Shown: piece by piece, positions 36,860 to 51,062 of the stretch
Layout: each line of letters starts with the position of its first letter
Position numbering within the stretch: position 1 is the first letter of the stretch
Assembly (NCBI GenBank): GCA_008921705.1
Contig: VFFE01007188.1
Location: 427,358 to 491,357 of the forward strand
Reading direction: 5' to 3'
DNA from: Burhinus oedicnemus
Lineage: Eukaryota > Chordata > Aves > Charadriiformes > Burhinidae
Length of the DNA stretch: 64,000 nucleotides
Made by a program: the position numbers and the translations under genes
Notes under the pieces: generated by a model
Database searches by the model: none
What the model saw: only the letters and a program-made list of their open reading frames with translations
Told to the model about the DNA's origin: nothing

Positions 36860-37270
36860 TACAGGGGGACAATCACTTCCTTAGTCCTGCTGGCCACGCT
36901 ATTTCTGATACAAGCCAGGATGCTGTTGGCCTTCTTGGCCATCTGGGCACGCTGCTGGCTCATACTGAGCCAACTGTCAGCCAACACCCCCAGGTCTCTT
37001 TCTGCCAGGCAGCTTTCCAGCCACTCTTCCCCAAGCCTGTAGTGCTGCATGGGGTTGTTGTGACCCAAGTGCAGGACCTGGCACTTGGCCTTGTTGAACC
37101 TCATACTGTTGGCCTCGGCCCATCAATCCAGCCTGTCCGGATCCCTCTATAGAGCCTTCCTACCCTCAGGCAGGTCAGCCCTCCTGCCCAGCTTGGTGTC
37201 ATCTGCAGACATACTGAGGGTGCACTCGATCCCCTCATCCAGATCACTGATAAAGGTATTAAACTGTATC
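36860..37270 (-). mobile_element. CR1 LINE ORF2 fragment, frameshifted
   Basis: On the minus strand, 37104-36856 encodes the C-terminal part of the CR1 ORF2 protein ([20 protein letters not shown], then an [10 protein letters not shown] stretch). The preceding part, from about 37270 down to 37104, encodes the RT active-site neighbourhood in another frame, so a frameshift lies near 37100. It is GC-richer than its surroundings. Both ends are truncated and no 3' tail is present. It is inactive. Confidence 0.95.
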
Positions 37271-40200
37271 TACAGTTTGTGCTATTAGGTGGCCTTTTGG
37301 TCACACAAGGTGGAGATTTCCTTCATCTCAGGATTTATTCCTAGGTGTGCCACAGGAGTTGCTGAACGACTTTTTTACACAATATCACATCATCTGTGAG
37401 ATAATGGCCACATCAGACTAGAATATATTGTCAGAGTGACACAGCTTAGTAACAGCAGAGCAGAGACACAATCTTTCCATCAAAGCATTGACAAATGGAA
37501 AAAGGGGACTAAACCCACTATGACTCGAAAGTTGGTATCTAAAGGATGGAAACATATGTCCAAAAAGACTGAATATTTTTCTGTTGCCATCATCAGAAGT
37601 GAATGACTGTGGGGCTAGTAAGCACTGTAACCTCAACAGATGGCCTTGTTATACAAACTTAAACTTCTCTGTTTGCTGTAGAAGATAAACACCCTGTGTA
37701 CAATGCAAGTATCAAAGTACCATAAAGAATGAAGTGAATTCCTATACCTAACTTGAGCCACAGCTTCCACTCTGGTTTTCGTGGGCTGTTTTGTTGGTGA
37801 TTTTTTTGCGTTTGTGTGTGGGGTTTTTGGGGGGTGTGTGTGTTAATTTTATTGCAAAATATTGTCACGTTTAATAGATCAACCACAAGAGGCTGCTTAA
37901 TTTCATAAACGAATCATGTAGTGCTTGAGAGGTGCAGCAAAGAATTCATAATTATGAGGTCATAAAAGCATTCTGCAGCCTCACCTGCCTTCAAGTACCA
38001 GTTTGATAAAATAAACAAGTGGCTTAAGTAATCAGGAAGCTGATTACTAAAATCAATTGAAAACACTGCTTAATTTGTTTCCCAGCAGCTGTCCTTGGGT
38101 TTAGAGTTCAGTTAATGTTTTCTTTTCATTCCTCTGCTGCTACTATAGAAAGTATTGGCAGAGGACATATAGCTTATTTAATCTGCCATTCTGGTGTTTA
38201 ACAAAGTGTCGTGTTCTGGCATTACAGCAGATTTCAAATGGTGAAATAAAACAGATTTTTCTTGCACCACCATTAAAGCGCTTTCTGGATATTGCATGGA
38301 GTCTCTTTATGGCTGGCTGTGTGATCAAGCTGCAGATTTCCCATGAAATCCTTTATCCTCTGATTTATCCCAAATATACAGAATAACACAATGCCAAAAA
38401 TTTGTAACAAAAAAATATCATTAGGCTTCTGCTGTCTTTCCATTGTTTGAATTCTATACATCTAGCTGTCCCAAAAACAACAGCTTACTGTAGATGTACA
38501 TTAACAGAGAACTAAGTAAAACACATCAAGGTATGACTTAATATATTGTGAATTTAAACGTCTCTAATTTTGTCTGCTACAGAGGAAAGTGGAAGAAACA
38601 ATATTAACGTGAATAAGGACACGGCTGAACAGTAGGAAGTAAAAATGGATATAGCAAAGGTTAGAGAAGTTTGCTTATAAACAGCAATGTTGAGGATCTA
38701 CAGTCCCTATTTTGTACTATGGAAACAGTATGTGTTCAAACCCTTTGCAAATTAATCCCACTCAGTTTAGGAGTCCGTGTTCGAGTTGTTAATTTCTAGA
38801 GTTGTGGGAGAACTCAAGTGCTGATTACACTGACATCACTAGTTCCCAGCACCGTATCTTTACATTAGAACCATTAAAATCAAGTCCAAAAATGGTCCAA
38901 AACAAGATTTGTAAACAGAAAAGAGGCTGAACTGTAACAAAACAAATTTTAAAAAAAAACAACGGTGGATCCTCTATTATTATAAAGTATTTTCAAGACT
39001 CACTTGCGAGTTTCGTGAATCCCACTTGTTACTTCTAAAGATTGTTAGCAAATTCATAGCATTTCAATGCTATCTGTTCTCAAAAGCAAATAAATAAAAA
39101 CAAAAATTCTCTTCTGGAAAATTTTTCAAAGAGTTTTGGGAATTGTCCCAGATATAATCAAACTATCAGTCACTCCCAGAAGTTGTCACAAAACTTCTTG
39201 GAAACTCTGCAATAGGTATTTGAGATTTCACATTAGCTGTATTGACATAATCAATACAGTAAGTTATATTCAGGTGTGGATGCATCTCAGAAACACTCTA
39301 CTATATTTCAAGAGCACCTCTTGCTACCTGAGAGAGGGTTCAGGGAAGAGACAGGAACATTAACTTTCATTGTGCTACTGCATTGTCGAAAGAGACTCTT
39401 TGAGCTCAATTTAATTTGGAATGAGTTATTACTTTGTCACAATCTAGAGACACATAATTTAAAAAAAGATGAGACATGTCTAGTTCAGGTATTACTACAT
39501 TAGGATGAACTGAATGGCTTGGGTATTTGAAACAGAAAAAGTGACTAGTAAGCAAGTTACAATATCTTTAAAACCCAAGAAATCATGCCAAGGAACTAAT
39601 GCATTTTCTCAGGCAGAGAAACAGTCTAAGGAGGCTTCAGCTGCCCTAGAACTATTTGAATACGTTGGTTCTGGACTGTAGGCTGAGAAACACAAGGATG
39701 TACTCAACAATTTTTCATGGGGGTATTGATTGATAAACTAATATTGATACAGTTACAGGTAAAAGCTAATCAACTCAGGTGGTTTAAATCTCATAAAGAT
39801 CAAAGCAGTTTATACATTTATTAATGATGTGCAATTAATTGGAAATCAGCGATATATATAATCGGGATCAATATCAACAATACAAGACACAAACCATGAC
39901 ATTAGACACTTAAAAACAAACAGTTGAAGTGCTAGCATTAAGAAATTCATGCCGCTATGAAACTAAAGTTCTGCTATTATGGAAGAGATGACAGAGGTCT
40001 TGAATATTTAATTGATACTGAAACAGAGACAAGAAGGAATAAACCTGAGATAGAAGATATTCTCAGCCTATCTTACATGCCTGGCTTGCCCTGAAATTGT
40101 AAGAACTTTGTCAAAAAAACCAAGTGTTCATATGCCATAACTAGCTAGTGGGAAAAGAATATTACTATTAAAAGCCTTCATAGAGGGATTCTGGCCAGCT

Positions 40201-43130
40201 AAGTTTAGATACGCAGATAAAGTAGACAGGATAGCCCTTTGGATCTCTTTAAAGACACTCAACTCTCTCCCCATTGAATATGTGATATAAAAGTCACTGA
40301 GTATGTAACTTTAGACATAAACCTGGGCATCTTAAGTTAGGCAGTGTAGATAATGTTCAATATTCCTATCAGTGACATCAATTCCCATCAAATAACTTAG
40401 TATGTAAGATCATTAGGATAACCTTTTAGATTATATTCCTGATTGTGCTTTCTTGGATTTTATTTTTCCTGGAAGTAGGGGAAGAATTGCTAACGAATGG
40501 AAGAATCCATTTAAGAATGGCTATAAGGTTAAGGGCATGAATATCTGATTTATATGACTAATACCTCACTTTCTTTTATGATAACAGGTTTACGTATACC
40601 TGCCAGTATGTAATGGACAGTCGCATCCATTAGAAAATCTCCTTTTATAGCTTACATATATATTTCTTTCTCTGTAAAGAAATTCCTGAAATACCTAACA
40701 GAACAATTAACAGATGCTCTTTCTTAGCGTGCCAATTTCTTGTATATTTTTTTATCAATTACATACCCCCAGACCAAGAGAAGAATAATTCAAAACCAGT
40801 CCCTCAGAATCCAACCTATGTAACATAAAACATAACTGTAGTTCCAAAGAATAGTTTCTGTTGTATGCATTTGGTATTCAGCAATAAAATCTGCCCTATT
40901 GTATAATTTCATTCTACCTAAAAAGCTGCTCTGTATTATATAAGAATTTCATATTACCACATTTAGATAAACACTGAATAAAATTCAATTAAGATATAAA
41001 ATGGGTTTACATAACTTAAGTAGAATTTAGATCCGTAATTAGCAGAACAGTCCAAATATTTCTTATAAAATACAGGTATATAATGTTCACTAGAAAAAAC
41101 ACCAACGTTTTTTAAATAAGGCTATTGCACATGCTACGAAACATGTTAGCATAATCTCTTGTTTAGTGGCATTTAGGATTCAAAAAATAGGGGTAGACTG
41201 GACACATATGGACAAAGAGGTCTTCACGTGACCTGTTATCAGCAGGAAGCTTCTGTTGCCTTAATGTAGTGCTACTTGAGATTGCTTTTTTGGGTATGTA
41301 GCTTGACCTTTAGCCTTCCCACTAGAAAGGCAGAGCTATCACATGTCATAAGTGCCAGGTGTATAACTCCTGCTCTGGGCTTTCTCAAGCAGCACTGGAT
41401 AACTATCTGTACAAGAGTGCATTCAGATGTATTGGCTCCATGAGGTCAGCATCAGCATGGTCCAGTGCCCTCAACCATCCACAGTGGCAATAGATGCCTA
41501 TTTTTTAGGCACTGATTTGCTTCCTTGACTTTTACCTCAGTCTGTGAGAGAAAAACAAAATAGTATTTCTGGAAGTGACTTAGCTTATTCAAAAATAGAA
41601 TTCTAAATTAAATCAGACTAATTGTACCCTAGAGTGATCTATTTTTCTCCTTAAAATTTTATCTCTGAATAAGAACATGAAGTCTAATGTATATACAGTT
41701 GCCTATGTTGGTGAAATCCAAAATTATGTGAGACAATTGCTACTGTACATAATTACACACCAAGTGGTCCATATCTGTAGATATTTTCAGAGTGTGCGTA
41801 TCACAAGCAGTACTGAGGTTCATTTCAAAGACTACATTTGGCATTGTTCAGCTGAATCAAAAACACACATAAAGATATCTTTACTTAAAAGTACTTAAAA
41901 GAACTTAGCCAGAAAAAATGTGAAGCCAGCATTCTTTCCAAACTGAATAGAGGTGGGGGGGGTAGAGGAATTTGGAGAAGATTTGGCCACCAATCTAAAG
42001 AGTACAGTCAGGAGGAGGAGGATTAAAATCTCATTTTCCTTTTGAAGGTAGATGAGAACGACTGTCTTACTGGAAATGAAGAAGACAGAAGAAAAGAAAG
42101 GGCCTTGACTGTGTTACCTAGTTCTTAGGTTTGGATTTGAAAAACTTCCAACCAGAAAATGCCTAGATTTAACATTTCTTGTCATCTAGACAGTGTTAAA
42201 CTTTTTGCACGATGCAAAGAGTATTTTCTGCTGCCTTTTTTGAATGAAAAGATTGGTAATTATCATCTGTTGCTATAGATACAACTTAGTCATGTAAATG
42301 CAGGAAGCCTGTAGATTACAAACCACTCAAAGATGCTTTGTTTAGGCTGTATTGGGCTACCAAAGTCTTCATGACAGTCAGAATTTCACATGCATGCCTC
42401 AGTTTCAGTGTTTCCTATTTTTCCATTTGCCTATTGACTTAGGACACTTACACATCTAATTCATTATTGTAAATTCTACCCTTAAAAAAAATTAGCACCA
42501 ATTATTAAATTTATTATATACCTGTTGAAAACACTTTTTATGTGCCCTGCTTTCCTTTGGCTTCAGATCTCAAAGGTGATTTTACCCAACTCAGGTGTCT
42601 TGGTATACAAAATAATGCCTACAATACTGAATTAAATATCCTGGCATTTAAATATCTACCTATTGTACTGTTCTGCAAGCCATTTAACATTTCTGATGTT
42701 CCATTAAGGGTAAATTATTTTCAGTCCATATTTCTGCAAGTATTTCTTGGGAAAGATATACCTACTTGAGAAACTCATTTCTGTAGGTTTAACTACTTGT
42801 GTTCTTTACACTTAGTTGTTGACTCCTGTTTATAATGTAATGTAACTAAGGTAGAAGACTGTCAGCTAGCATTGCAACAACTTTGAAGTTCATCCTGAGG
42901 TAAGCAGGTGTTAAAGATTGCCACTATAAGTTGTAGTTGCAATGTTATAGCAGTTACGCTATAACTGTACAGTTAGTCAATCATCAGGAGAAAGTACATT
43001 CTACCTTTGTCTAGTATGAAATTTATCTGCTTTTGCCAACCTGGAATAATGTGGTAATTATAAAATTTCTTTGTGCTGTGGCAGAGCCAGCCTTTGGTCT
43101 GCAATCAGCCAATTCTATTTATATTCCAAG
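37271..43130. other. Long AT-rich intergenic stretch
   Basis: Almost 6 kb without a recognisable gene or named transposon. Short open frames (37418-37636, 37659-37886, 39136-39503, 41677-41898, 42542-42769) have no domains. The tract 37900-38460 is relatively complex sequence with E-box and TAAT motifs and is noted as a possible regulatory element. A T/G-rich simple tract lies at about 37795-37845. Confidence 0.4.
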
Positions 43131-43160
43131 AACCTATTTCAACCTATTACAACCTATTTC
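43131..43160 (+). repeat. Three tandem copies of a 10-bp unit
   Basis: The unit aacctatttc occurs three times head to tail, the middle copy with one change (aacctattac). Confidence 0.85.
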
Positions 43161-43689
43161 CAAGTTAATAATGCCATCCCAGGTCCATTGGGGTGCAAAT
43201 CAGCTCATATATTAAAGCATTTAAATGGAGATTTCTAAATGCATGTGCCAGCATCCAACTAGATATTTGACTGAATTCCCTAGACATAGATACCTAGTGC
43301 AGTCTGAAATATCTTAAGATACCCAAGAAATCCACAGAAGGCTGGGATCTGTGACAGTGATCCAGTGGTAGTTTTGCGCACTTCTGGAATGCAGGTGGAA
43401 GCTCAGCGGTTATTCTGGATATCTCACATGAAGCTAGAAAACTATGTTTGTGTGGTGGTGCAATTCTCCCCACCCTCACTTAGGCCTCTCGGTACTTGGC
43501 ATGATTTCCCCTGACCTGGGCCACATAATAATACAATGACCAGAAAGATACATAATGATCTAACATGAAAGAAAGAAAGGGTGGAGAGCAACGGACTAGA
43601 ACACTACAGCAACCCCTTAGTGTATCTGGTTCCCATGGTTCCTACCGTTTAAAGATAATAACTATAATCAATCACTCCTGACAACATAT

Positions 43690-44563
43690 GGATCATGGCC
43701 ACAGAGGGGAGGGTACCAGGACCACAAGTGCTAGCAAGTCCAGGGCTTGCATAACCTGGAAAATACAAGAATACTCCATTGTTGGATCTGGGCCAGAGTA
43801 GAAAAGTACCTGATGGAAGTCAATTATCTTGGACCCTATAAGTAGCAATTCTAGTAAAGACCCTTTGAGCTCTTCTGGATGGCAGCAGGCTTTGACCAGT
43901 ACCTCCCCTGAGTTAGGATGCCACTCAGGCAGACACCTCAAGAACTAGAAGGCCAGGGCAAGACAACCCCTCTTGAGCCTCAATTATCGCATGTTGAGGA
44001 ATGCCAATGCATTGTGAGTATTTACTCTCACTCAAGAAAAGGGAAATTTTAACTATAGACTAATCTCTCTTTCATCCACTTCTGCACTTACATGTTTATG
44101 ATATATATACATTAGCTTTATGAATGTGGATGTTCTTCTGTTTGTTGATGTACATGTAGGAGCTAAAAGGGGTACCTGCCGGCTCATTAGAATTGTGCGA
44201 TATTAAGGGATTTTTGATCTCAGCAGTTATAGACCGTGTGTGTGTGTGTGTGTGTGTGTATGTTTGCGCCTATATGCTTTACTTATGTATATATATATAT
44301 TAATTTGAGATTTGTGCTTTTGTTCATATATATATATATGTATTGGTTTGAGATACCTTATAGTAAGTTAGTGTGAATCTTGTCATCTTCAAATCTGTGG
44401 TTAAGTCGCTGTTCAATTATTTTGTTAAATCACTTTGTAAATCTTTCAATTGGTTAATGATTAAGTGCTGCTAAAATTCAACCTCTTGATCTACCTCAAA
44501 TCATTAATAAATTTTTAATTGCTGCTAAATCATAACTGTGTCAAATATTTCCATCCGTGACAG
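43690..44563 (+). repeat. Possible degraded LTR-like tract
   Basis: A less AT-rich part (about 43690-43990) is followed by microsatellites, an AATAAA (44507-44512) and an end reading ccgtgaca (to 44563), which would fit the poly(A) signal and 3' edge of an old LTR. I could not find a 5' edge or a target-site duplication. The open minus-strand frame 43693-43941 shows no viral domain. The assignment is by general resemblance only. Confidence 0.3.
44236..44259 (+). repeat. (GT)12 microsatellite
   Basis: Twelve uninterrupted GT units. Two short TA runs follow at about 44288-44301 and 44327-44339. Confidence 0.95.
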
Positions 44564-47500
44564 TTAGATAACAATCACACATAAATTTCTACCTTAGAAT
44601 AAGCTGAATAACATTCTCTGCTCCATCACCTATGCTCAGTGGTAATCTGCTCATCTGAATCCTACACATATTTGCCCTACTATACAAGCTTAAACACCTA
44701 CTTGTGCAAAGATCTTGTATTTAAACACCTACAATTCAATGTGATTTTTAACCCACCTATCTTGATAGACATGTAGTCTTTCCTAGTGCATTTTGAAACA
44801 TGCTGTGTTCATCCCCACACAGAAAAATGTTTGAAATATAGCTCCGTAGTTAACAATATAGTAGTGATTCCATTCTAAATATCTACATTCTTTTTCTATT
44901 CCTTCTTTGAAAATAAAAGAAAAAGATAAAAAACTGAAGTCATTTTTCCCATATCTGTTAACACGTAAGATTTTATTTGCCATAAAATTTCAGTTGTAAT
45001 TTGTCCTTGTGTAATTTAAATGGTGGGTTTATTCTTATTTTCCTTTTGGTTTGTTCAGTAGAATTAGATAATACTCTCTCAACATCAAATAATAATAGCT
45101 ACATAATCTTCCAGATTATTCAGACCCTACACTATCTAAAATATAGTATATTGATTGATTACCTACAAAAGAATATTCCAAATTATTTCTAGAAAGTATG
45201 TTGGATTGATTTGTGTGTTTTACCATTTTATAAAACAACAGCAAAAACAAGGTGCTGCATTGAAAAGATTTTCAATAAACTATCTGGTTTTCTCATTTTT
45301 TAGCAACAATAGTTATGGATATGAAAGCTGATATTGGAATTTTATTTAAAAAAAATAAATTGCAATCTAGCACCCAATTTATGAAAAGTTGCCCTTGTCT
45401 TTTCATTATATGTATTTGAAGTACTAAAACATAATGCAAAATTAACTTGCTAGTGGTGGAAGTAATATACTTCTGTAGCAGGTAATAAATTTTAAAGAGT
45501 TCTCAAGAAATTAATCCATTTTAAAGGGTGGTATATTCATAACCTAAACCAAAGTTCTTGTGTTGTTTTATCTGAAAGTTATCTCATCAGGAAATTGAAA
45601 ATTCTCCATTCAGGCACATTTTGCTTATTTTCCTGTATCTTCATTTTAATTCCTTTTTTTGTCTTTCTTCAGCATTGGTAATGGATAAGAGATAGGCTGT
45701 TGCTAGTCAGAGACATAAATAAAAGTCAACAGAGGCCAAAGATAACTTCCATAAGGCTAACTTGATTTATTCCATCCAGACATTTTTCCATATGCTTTAT
45801 TCTGTTTGCTCTTTTCTTGTACTTGCTTTCCATATGGCAGTCCCTCCTCCCAAAACCTGTTCCCCTCTTTCAGTAGCATCCGAGGTTGTTGAAGAATGCA
45901 TGAAAATATGGGTCTACGGTTAAGACATTTGTAATTATGAGGTTGTGAGGACTGGAACTGATGATGAAACTGCTTATTTCACAGCCTAAATAATAATAAA
46001 AGAGATACTTTATTTATTCCTATTAAGGTAATACCTCAGATTACAGTCTTCATCATTCAAAGCGTTCAAGTACATGGACAAGATCAAAATGCAGTTTGAA
46101 AAAGAAAGTTCATTTGTGGTAATAAATGAACCACAGGGACAGATATAGAAAACAAAAACATCCAGAAATACATACTTGTATCCACAACTAAACCTAGTTG
46201 AAGTATAGTGCTTTTATCATGTTGTAAGATGGCTATCATTCTCTTTGAATATCAAGTCCTTTACTTATCGCTTTGCTTTCTGAGATTCTTGTTAGATTTA
46301 CTACTACAACTTCCATGTGTTGTATCTTGCATCAGTCTGTTATTCTGTCTCAAAGACTGCAAAATCTCAGCATGACATCCTTACATGTATATCATACCAA
46401 TCACCTCAGATATTTTATATCATCACACATACACCTACAATGTTTTTGTCCTACTTTGTGACCATACTATTCATCCCATTTTTCCTTCTTCTGCTTCTAG
46501 TTTCTCTTGCTTATACCAATTTTTTTGTTTTGTTTTAATTTGTCATTATTGTTTATTCCACAGTATGTTTGGAGTGTTTGTATACCAATATTGTGTCATC
46601 GGAGTTCTACCATGCCATATAGCATCAACATTTGTCCTTTATTAGAAAAAAAACATTTTATGGAATGTCACTTCATTGCAATTTATTTTTTTTAAAGTTG
46701 CTCTCAAATACAAGTTGAGATGCTTAGTTTTGTTTTTATAAAAATGTATTCAAATATACAATACTGCATTGTTCCACATTAAACCACCTCTGTCCAAGTC
46801 TTCTTTCACAAGTCATATGCTTGAATGGTTTTATGCTTCTAAGATTTCTGTAGAGCAATTTTGTCCAAAGTAACGTCTCTCTTTTTTTGTTATTGAACTT
46901 TTGTAGGTAAATAAGCATCTGGAATAATGTGAAATTGATGATGATCCTCCAAGATGTGTTGATCCTCGTTTTGGAATAAAAATAATTTGTCTTCTGTGCT
47001 TCCAATGCAATTTTAAAATTATGGATATTTACAGTAAAATGTTTCATTCAGTAGTAATGGTTTATCTTAATATGAAGAACTACTGGCACTGTCTCAATAA
47101 CACTTTTTCTTATGAACTATTGGACCAAATAGTCCTTGCAAGAAACTGTTTCTATATTTTCATTCTATATCTGAGGCACGTTTTTTCCAGCTAATATGAA
47201 ATCAACAGTAGATGGCATTTGAGTTAAAGATACAATATTCCTTTGAAAATCAGGGATCTTGTTATAATATTGGCCTTGGTGATAAGCATTCTGTTCCCTG
47301 CTTTCCCTTTTGGTCTGGTAGTGCTCTCAGGTGTCATATGTATGTTTCTACTCAAGTACTAATTCTGTCTCTCAAGACTCTTTTACTGATTTCCTGTCCT
47401 TTTATACTTTTCAAGTACCTCTTTCCTTTAACTGATAATTCGAGGTTTCTCAGAAGTGCAGCCACAGTTAAATCACTTCAGTTCTAATTAAATAGAAACA

Positions 47501-47697
47501 CAATGTTTAGACAGTATGCTCCAAGAGATAAAAAGAACATACCTTAAAAAAAATCTATTTTGAGCTTATTTAAGATGCCATTTTCTCTACTGGGTTACTT
47601 AGTTCATCACTTGAATCTGAAAAGACAATTCATCAAATATCTCAGTTCCTTTTTTTGCTTTTCTTTACATATATACTATCTTTTGAAAATAGTCCAG
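44564..47697. other. AT-rich intergenic sequence
   Basis: About 3.1 kb, strongly AT-rich. Overlapping open frames at 46273-46695 and the minus-strand frame 46736-47047 (103 codons) have biased, low-complexity composition and no recognisable domain. The 91-codon frame 47212-47487 is likewise unrecognised. Confidence 0.5.
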
Positions 47698-47980
47698 TGT
47701 TCTGGTTTGAGATAGAACAGAACCAATTTTCTTTTCAGTAATTTGGGCCAGCCCAGCCCAAACCATGACATCCACTCCAGCAACAACAAAAATTGTCAGC
47801 TGGCAGTTATCCCAACAAGTTATTTCCACATTGGCAACAACTCTCACAGTAGAATCTTCCTTATAAATACCAGTCACTGTGTGGCTGAAGCAACTTAGAT
47901 CTCTGAAAAACCTGGCAAACAGAACCAGAAAAAAACCCCAAACTGGAGAGTAACTAGAAAACAGCAAACAGCTTGCTTAA
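47698..47980 (+). repeat. LTR-like fragment
   Basis: It begins tgttctggtttgagatag, close to the start of the LTR at 63599, and contains a TATA-like ttataaatac (47861-47870) at a promoter-like distance. The right edge is not defined and no closing CA or target-site duplication was found, so it is probably a truncated solo LTR. The 100-codon minus-strand frame over it (47665-47967) is antisense to it. Confidence 0.45.
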
Positions 47981-50607
47981 AACTAGTTATGTGCAACTGG
48001 AAAAATAATCAGGGATATTTTTGAGCCTTAAAGTAAATGGAATTCATTCTACCCACACAATGTGTTTATGTACCTATTGTATTTGGTAAAAATAAAAAGT
48101 CACTTTGAGATGACAATTCATCCCACGTATTCCGGGGTGGAATGAATTGCCTTGAAGGAACAAATCATGCCTATCTTTCCCATTTAGTACAAGGTAACCT
48201 AGACAAATGGCTTAGATTATATCACTACTTCTTAATGACTAAAGGTTAGGCAAGATGAATTCTACACGAATTCCACAATGTGAGTAAAATTCTGGAGAAC
48301 TCTGCAGTATTGCATTAAAGTACTTTTTGCCATGAATTTAAACGATTTTAAATCAAGAGCAGCAGGCACAAAGGTGTCCTTCATTTGCTATAGAATCTAA
48401 AGATTCCCTTCTTCTGTCTGGTCTGAATAAACAATACTTTTTCTTCAACTTTCTATTGTTTTTTTAATTTATTTATGCACACAGGAACACTGTTAAAATA
48501 CTGCATTTGATTCCTAGACAGATGACATTAGAAATACTTCAGTGAGCACTGTTTTCAGACTCTCTTGTGGTGAAGTAAATATAATGTGGAAACAGAGAGT
48601 ATATGTTTGACAACCAAAATCTTAAGATCAAAACAAACAAACAAACAAATTGCAAGGAATTATAATAACAAACACACACACAGAAAAAACTCTTTGTCTT
48701 CTGCATTGCAAGCCTTCTGTGAACTGAAAGTACTTTGGAGAAGCAGACAGCAATGTTAAAATACGACTTTTCAATGACAAACAAAACACTGTAACCTGAG
48801 AATTATCTATAAAAACATACGAGTGCAGCAGCTATGACTACAAGGGAAAAGGAGTTAAAACAAACAAACAAACAAAGCCAGTTCAAAATGTCTTGAGGTT
48901 TAATGTTATGAAGTTGACCACAGTAATCACTTTCTTCTAGCAAGAAATAAATTAAATTAATGAAACAGCTGCACATACTATAGCTATTCCATACAGTATC
49001 AGAAGAGATAGACTTTATGAAATGTAACTTTGGGATAAAATCAGAGGTCTTTGCTATACCAGCTGTATTTATTCCTCTAGCTACAACAAATTCTGGTTCA
49101 GGCCTTTAATAAGCCACATAATGTATGTTGAGAAGATTCATTATCTGAGTGACTTGCTAATTGATTTTTTTTTCAGGTATAAAACGTTCTATTTCATATA
49201 GGATCAATCATATTTCTCATATTCAATAATCACAGTGTAGTTTTCCTGTTATAAAATTAATAATACTACTCAATTTCTGGTCCTCTTTAATTATTCAGAC
49301 CTTAAGAATAAATAATATTATGCATTATTCTTGAACTAATATGAAGCAATAATTGACTGACACTGATATAATAGAACGCCATCAATATTTTAATTTTAAA
49401 TAGAATTAAGCTTCAAATTACATTCCTCACTTGAAACACAGGAGAATAGTTCTTAAATTAGTTTAAATAAAAATGGATCATGCTAACTTTCATGTGTAAG
49501 GGACATTTCCAAATAACCAGCTTTGGTTTTGTGCTCTATCTACTTGTCAACACCTGGCAGATTGAGAATTCCACGTGGGGAAATTTTAGCATACATAAAA
49601 ACCTCTCACTCACTCCTTGCACCATCATATGCAAAGGCATGCCAGAAGCAGAAACAAGAACTTTCTTCATTTAGCAGATCTCCACTGATAACACCATCTT
49701 TTGGGAAGAGAGCTACTTCAGACACTGGTGAGGAAAACATTGGCACAAAATGGTGATCTGGGCATAATAACTGACTGCTCAGTGAATTCCCATCTCTTTC
49801 TCTCTGGGTATCTCTTTCTCACTTGATGAGACAGTGGAATGAGATGTCATCTCTTATTCATGATGAAACTTTGAATTTTAACCTTGACATTGATGATTAG
49901 GAATCTCTCTAAATTTCTCAATAGTCTCCAGGTACTGGTCAGCGATGTTTCTTCCCTAAATGAATACTGCAGAGTTTGAGCAAAGCATTTCAGCACTTGA
50001 CATATTTTTCTCTTGGCAGGGCAGGGGTGGGGGGATGAGGAAATTGTCTTCAGTCCTTAGCATGTCTTTCATAAGTTTCATGGTTTCCTGCTGAATTTTG
50101 TCATTTGCACAATTTCAAGACAGAAGGATTCTTTTGTTCCTTTTGCGGGCTATCTGGATCCTGACAATGAAAGGGACGGATAATCTGTGGTGTAAGTGTG
50201 ATTGCCTTTTTCTTTATTGATGTTTCTTTTTAAGGTCTACTGAAATACTACTTAGTTTCTGTGAAGAAAATAAATTTAAACTTCATCCGACATAGATCTG
50301 TTTTCTTTATTTCTTGCCTAAGCTTCTCCTGTGTCTTCAGTAATTTGTAAACTTCTGGTGAATCTGAAATCAAAGTGAAATGACAAAAACTTGCCTTGCA
50401 TGAATGTTTGTCAGGAAAAGAAATGGTCTATAGTCATTCTGTAGATTTGTCTTACAGAAGTTTTTACAATCTTTTTACGTCCATGTCACAAGAGAATTTT
50501 AACTGGTTCAGGTATTTCTGAAGATACTTTTAAAATGCTCTCCTATTGTTTGCTTCCTTGTTTTTTTTTTCAGATTATATCAGATTTACTTAGTAAAATG
50601 CTTTCCA
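47981..50607. other. AT-rich intergenic sequence with AAAC repeats
   Basis: About 2.6 kb with (AAAC)n tracts at 48630-48649 and 48858-48876. Short open frames at 48539-48784 and 49480-49756 have no domains. No other feature is seen. Confidence 0.5.
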
Positions 50608-50758
50608 CTACATGGTCAGTTAGTCTTGGCTAACAGCCAAACTCACACCCAGCTGCTCAGTCATTCCCCCTCCTTCAGGGGGACTGGGGACATTATAGGA
50701 AAAAAAGCAGGAAGAGGCAGTTCCTGGGTTAAGATAAATCCAGAGACTTTGCTTACTC
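50608..50758 (-). repeat. Outer LTR, 3' end part, antisense
   Basis: The reverse complement of about 50640-50670 matches 52200-52240 (shared gag-tga-gagcagctgg-tggg type tract), showing that this is the 3' part of an LTR lying opposite to the inner copy. It stops at about 50758, where the inner copy begins with ctattgggtgtagg. Confidence 0.6.
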
Positions 50759-51062
50759 TATTGGGTGTAGGTTGCCAGGTCTGTCAGCAAGGAGAGCTGC
50801 AGGGGTGGTCTCTACAAGAAAAGGTCAGGGGCTGCTCTGTGCTGGATGCAGCCAGTTCCAGCTATCTCTTCAATAGGTCCACTACAGCCAAAGTGAGCCC
50901 ATCAACAAAGGTGGTGGTGCCTCTGAGAAAACGTATCCAAGAAAGGGTAAAACAATGCACAGAAAGTGTAAGGAGTGAGGAAAAAAAGTGTGAGAAACAG
51001 TCCTGCATCAGAGAAGAAGGAGAGGGAGGAGGTGCTCCAGGTGCTGGAGCAAGGCACCAGGT
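50757..51062 (+). repeat. Inner LTR, 5' part, sense
   Basis: It starts tctattgggtgtagg and includes a tract at about 50820-50870 that is the reverse complement of about 52320-52370 (both share agctggaactggctg or its complement). It ends where CR1 sequence begins. The plus-strand frame 50626-51084 running through here is LTR sequence with no known protein. Confidence 0.6.

Noticed and set aside
42964..42990. Small inverted repeat around gttatagc/gctataac
   Set aside because: Eight-base arms are too short to mean anything in AT-rich sequence.
46273..46695. Four overlapping plus-strand frames
   Set aside because: All lie in T- and C-rich low-complexity DNA, in competing frames, with no domain.
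46736..47047. 103-codon minus-strand frame
   Set aside because: Lys/Asn/Ile-rich composition is what AT-rich DNA yields by chance; no homology recognised.
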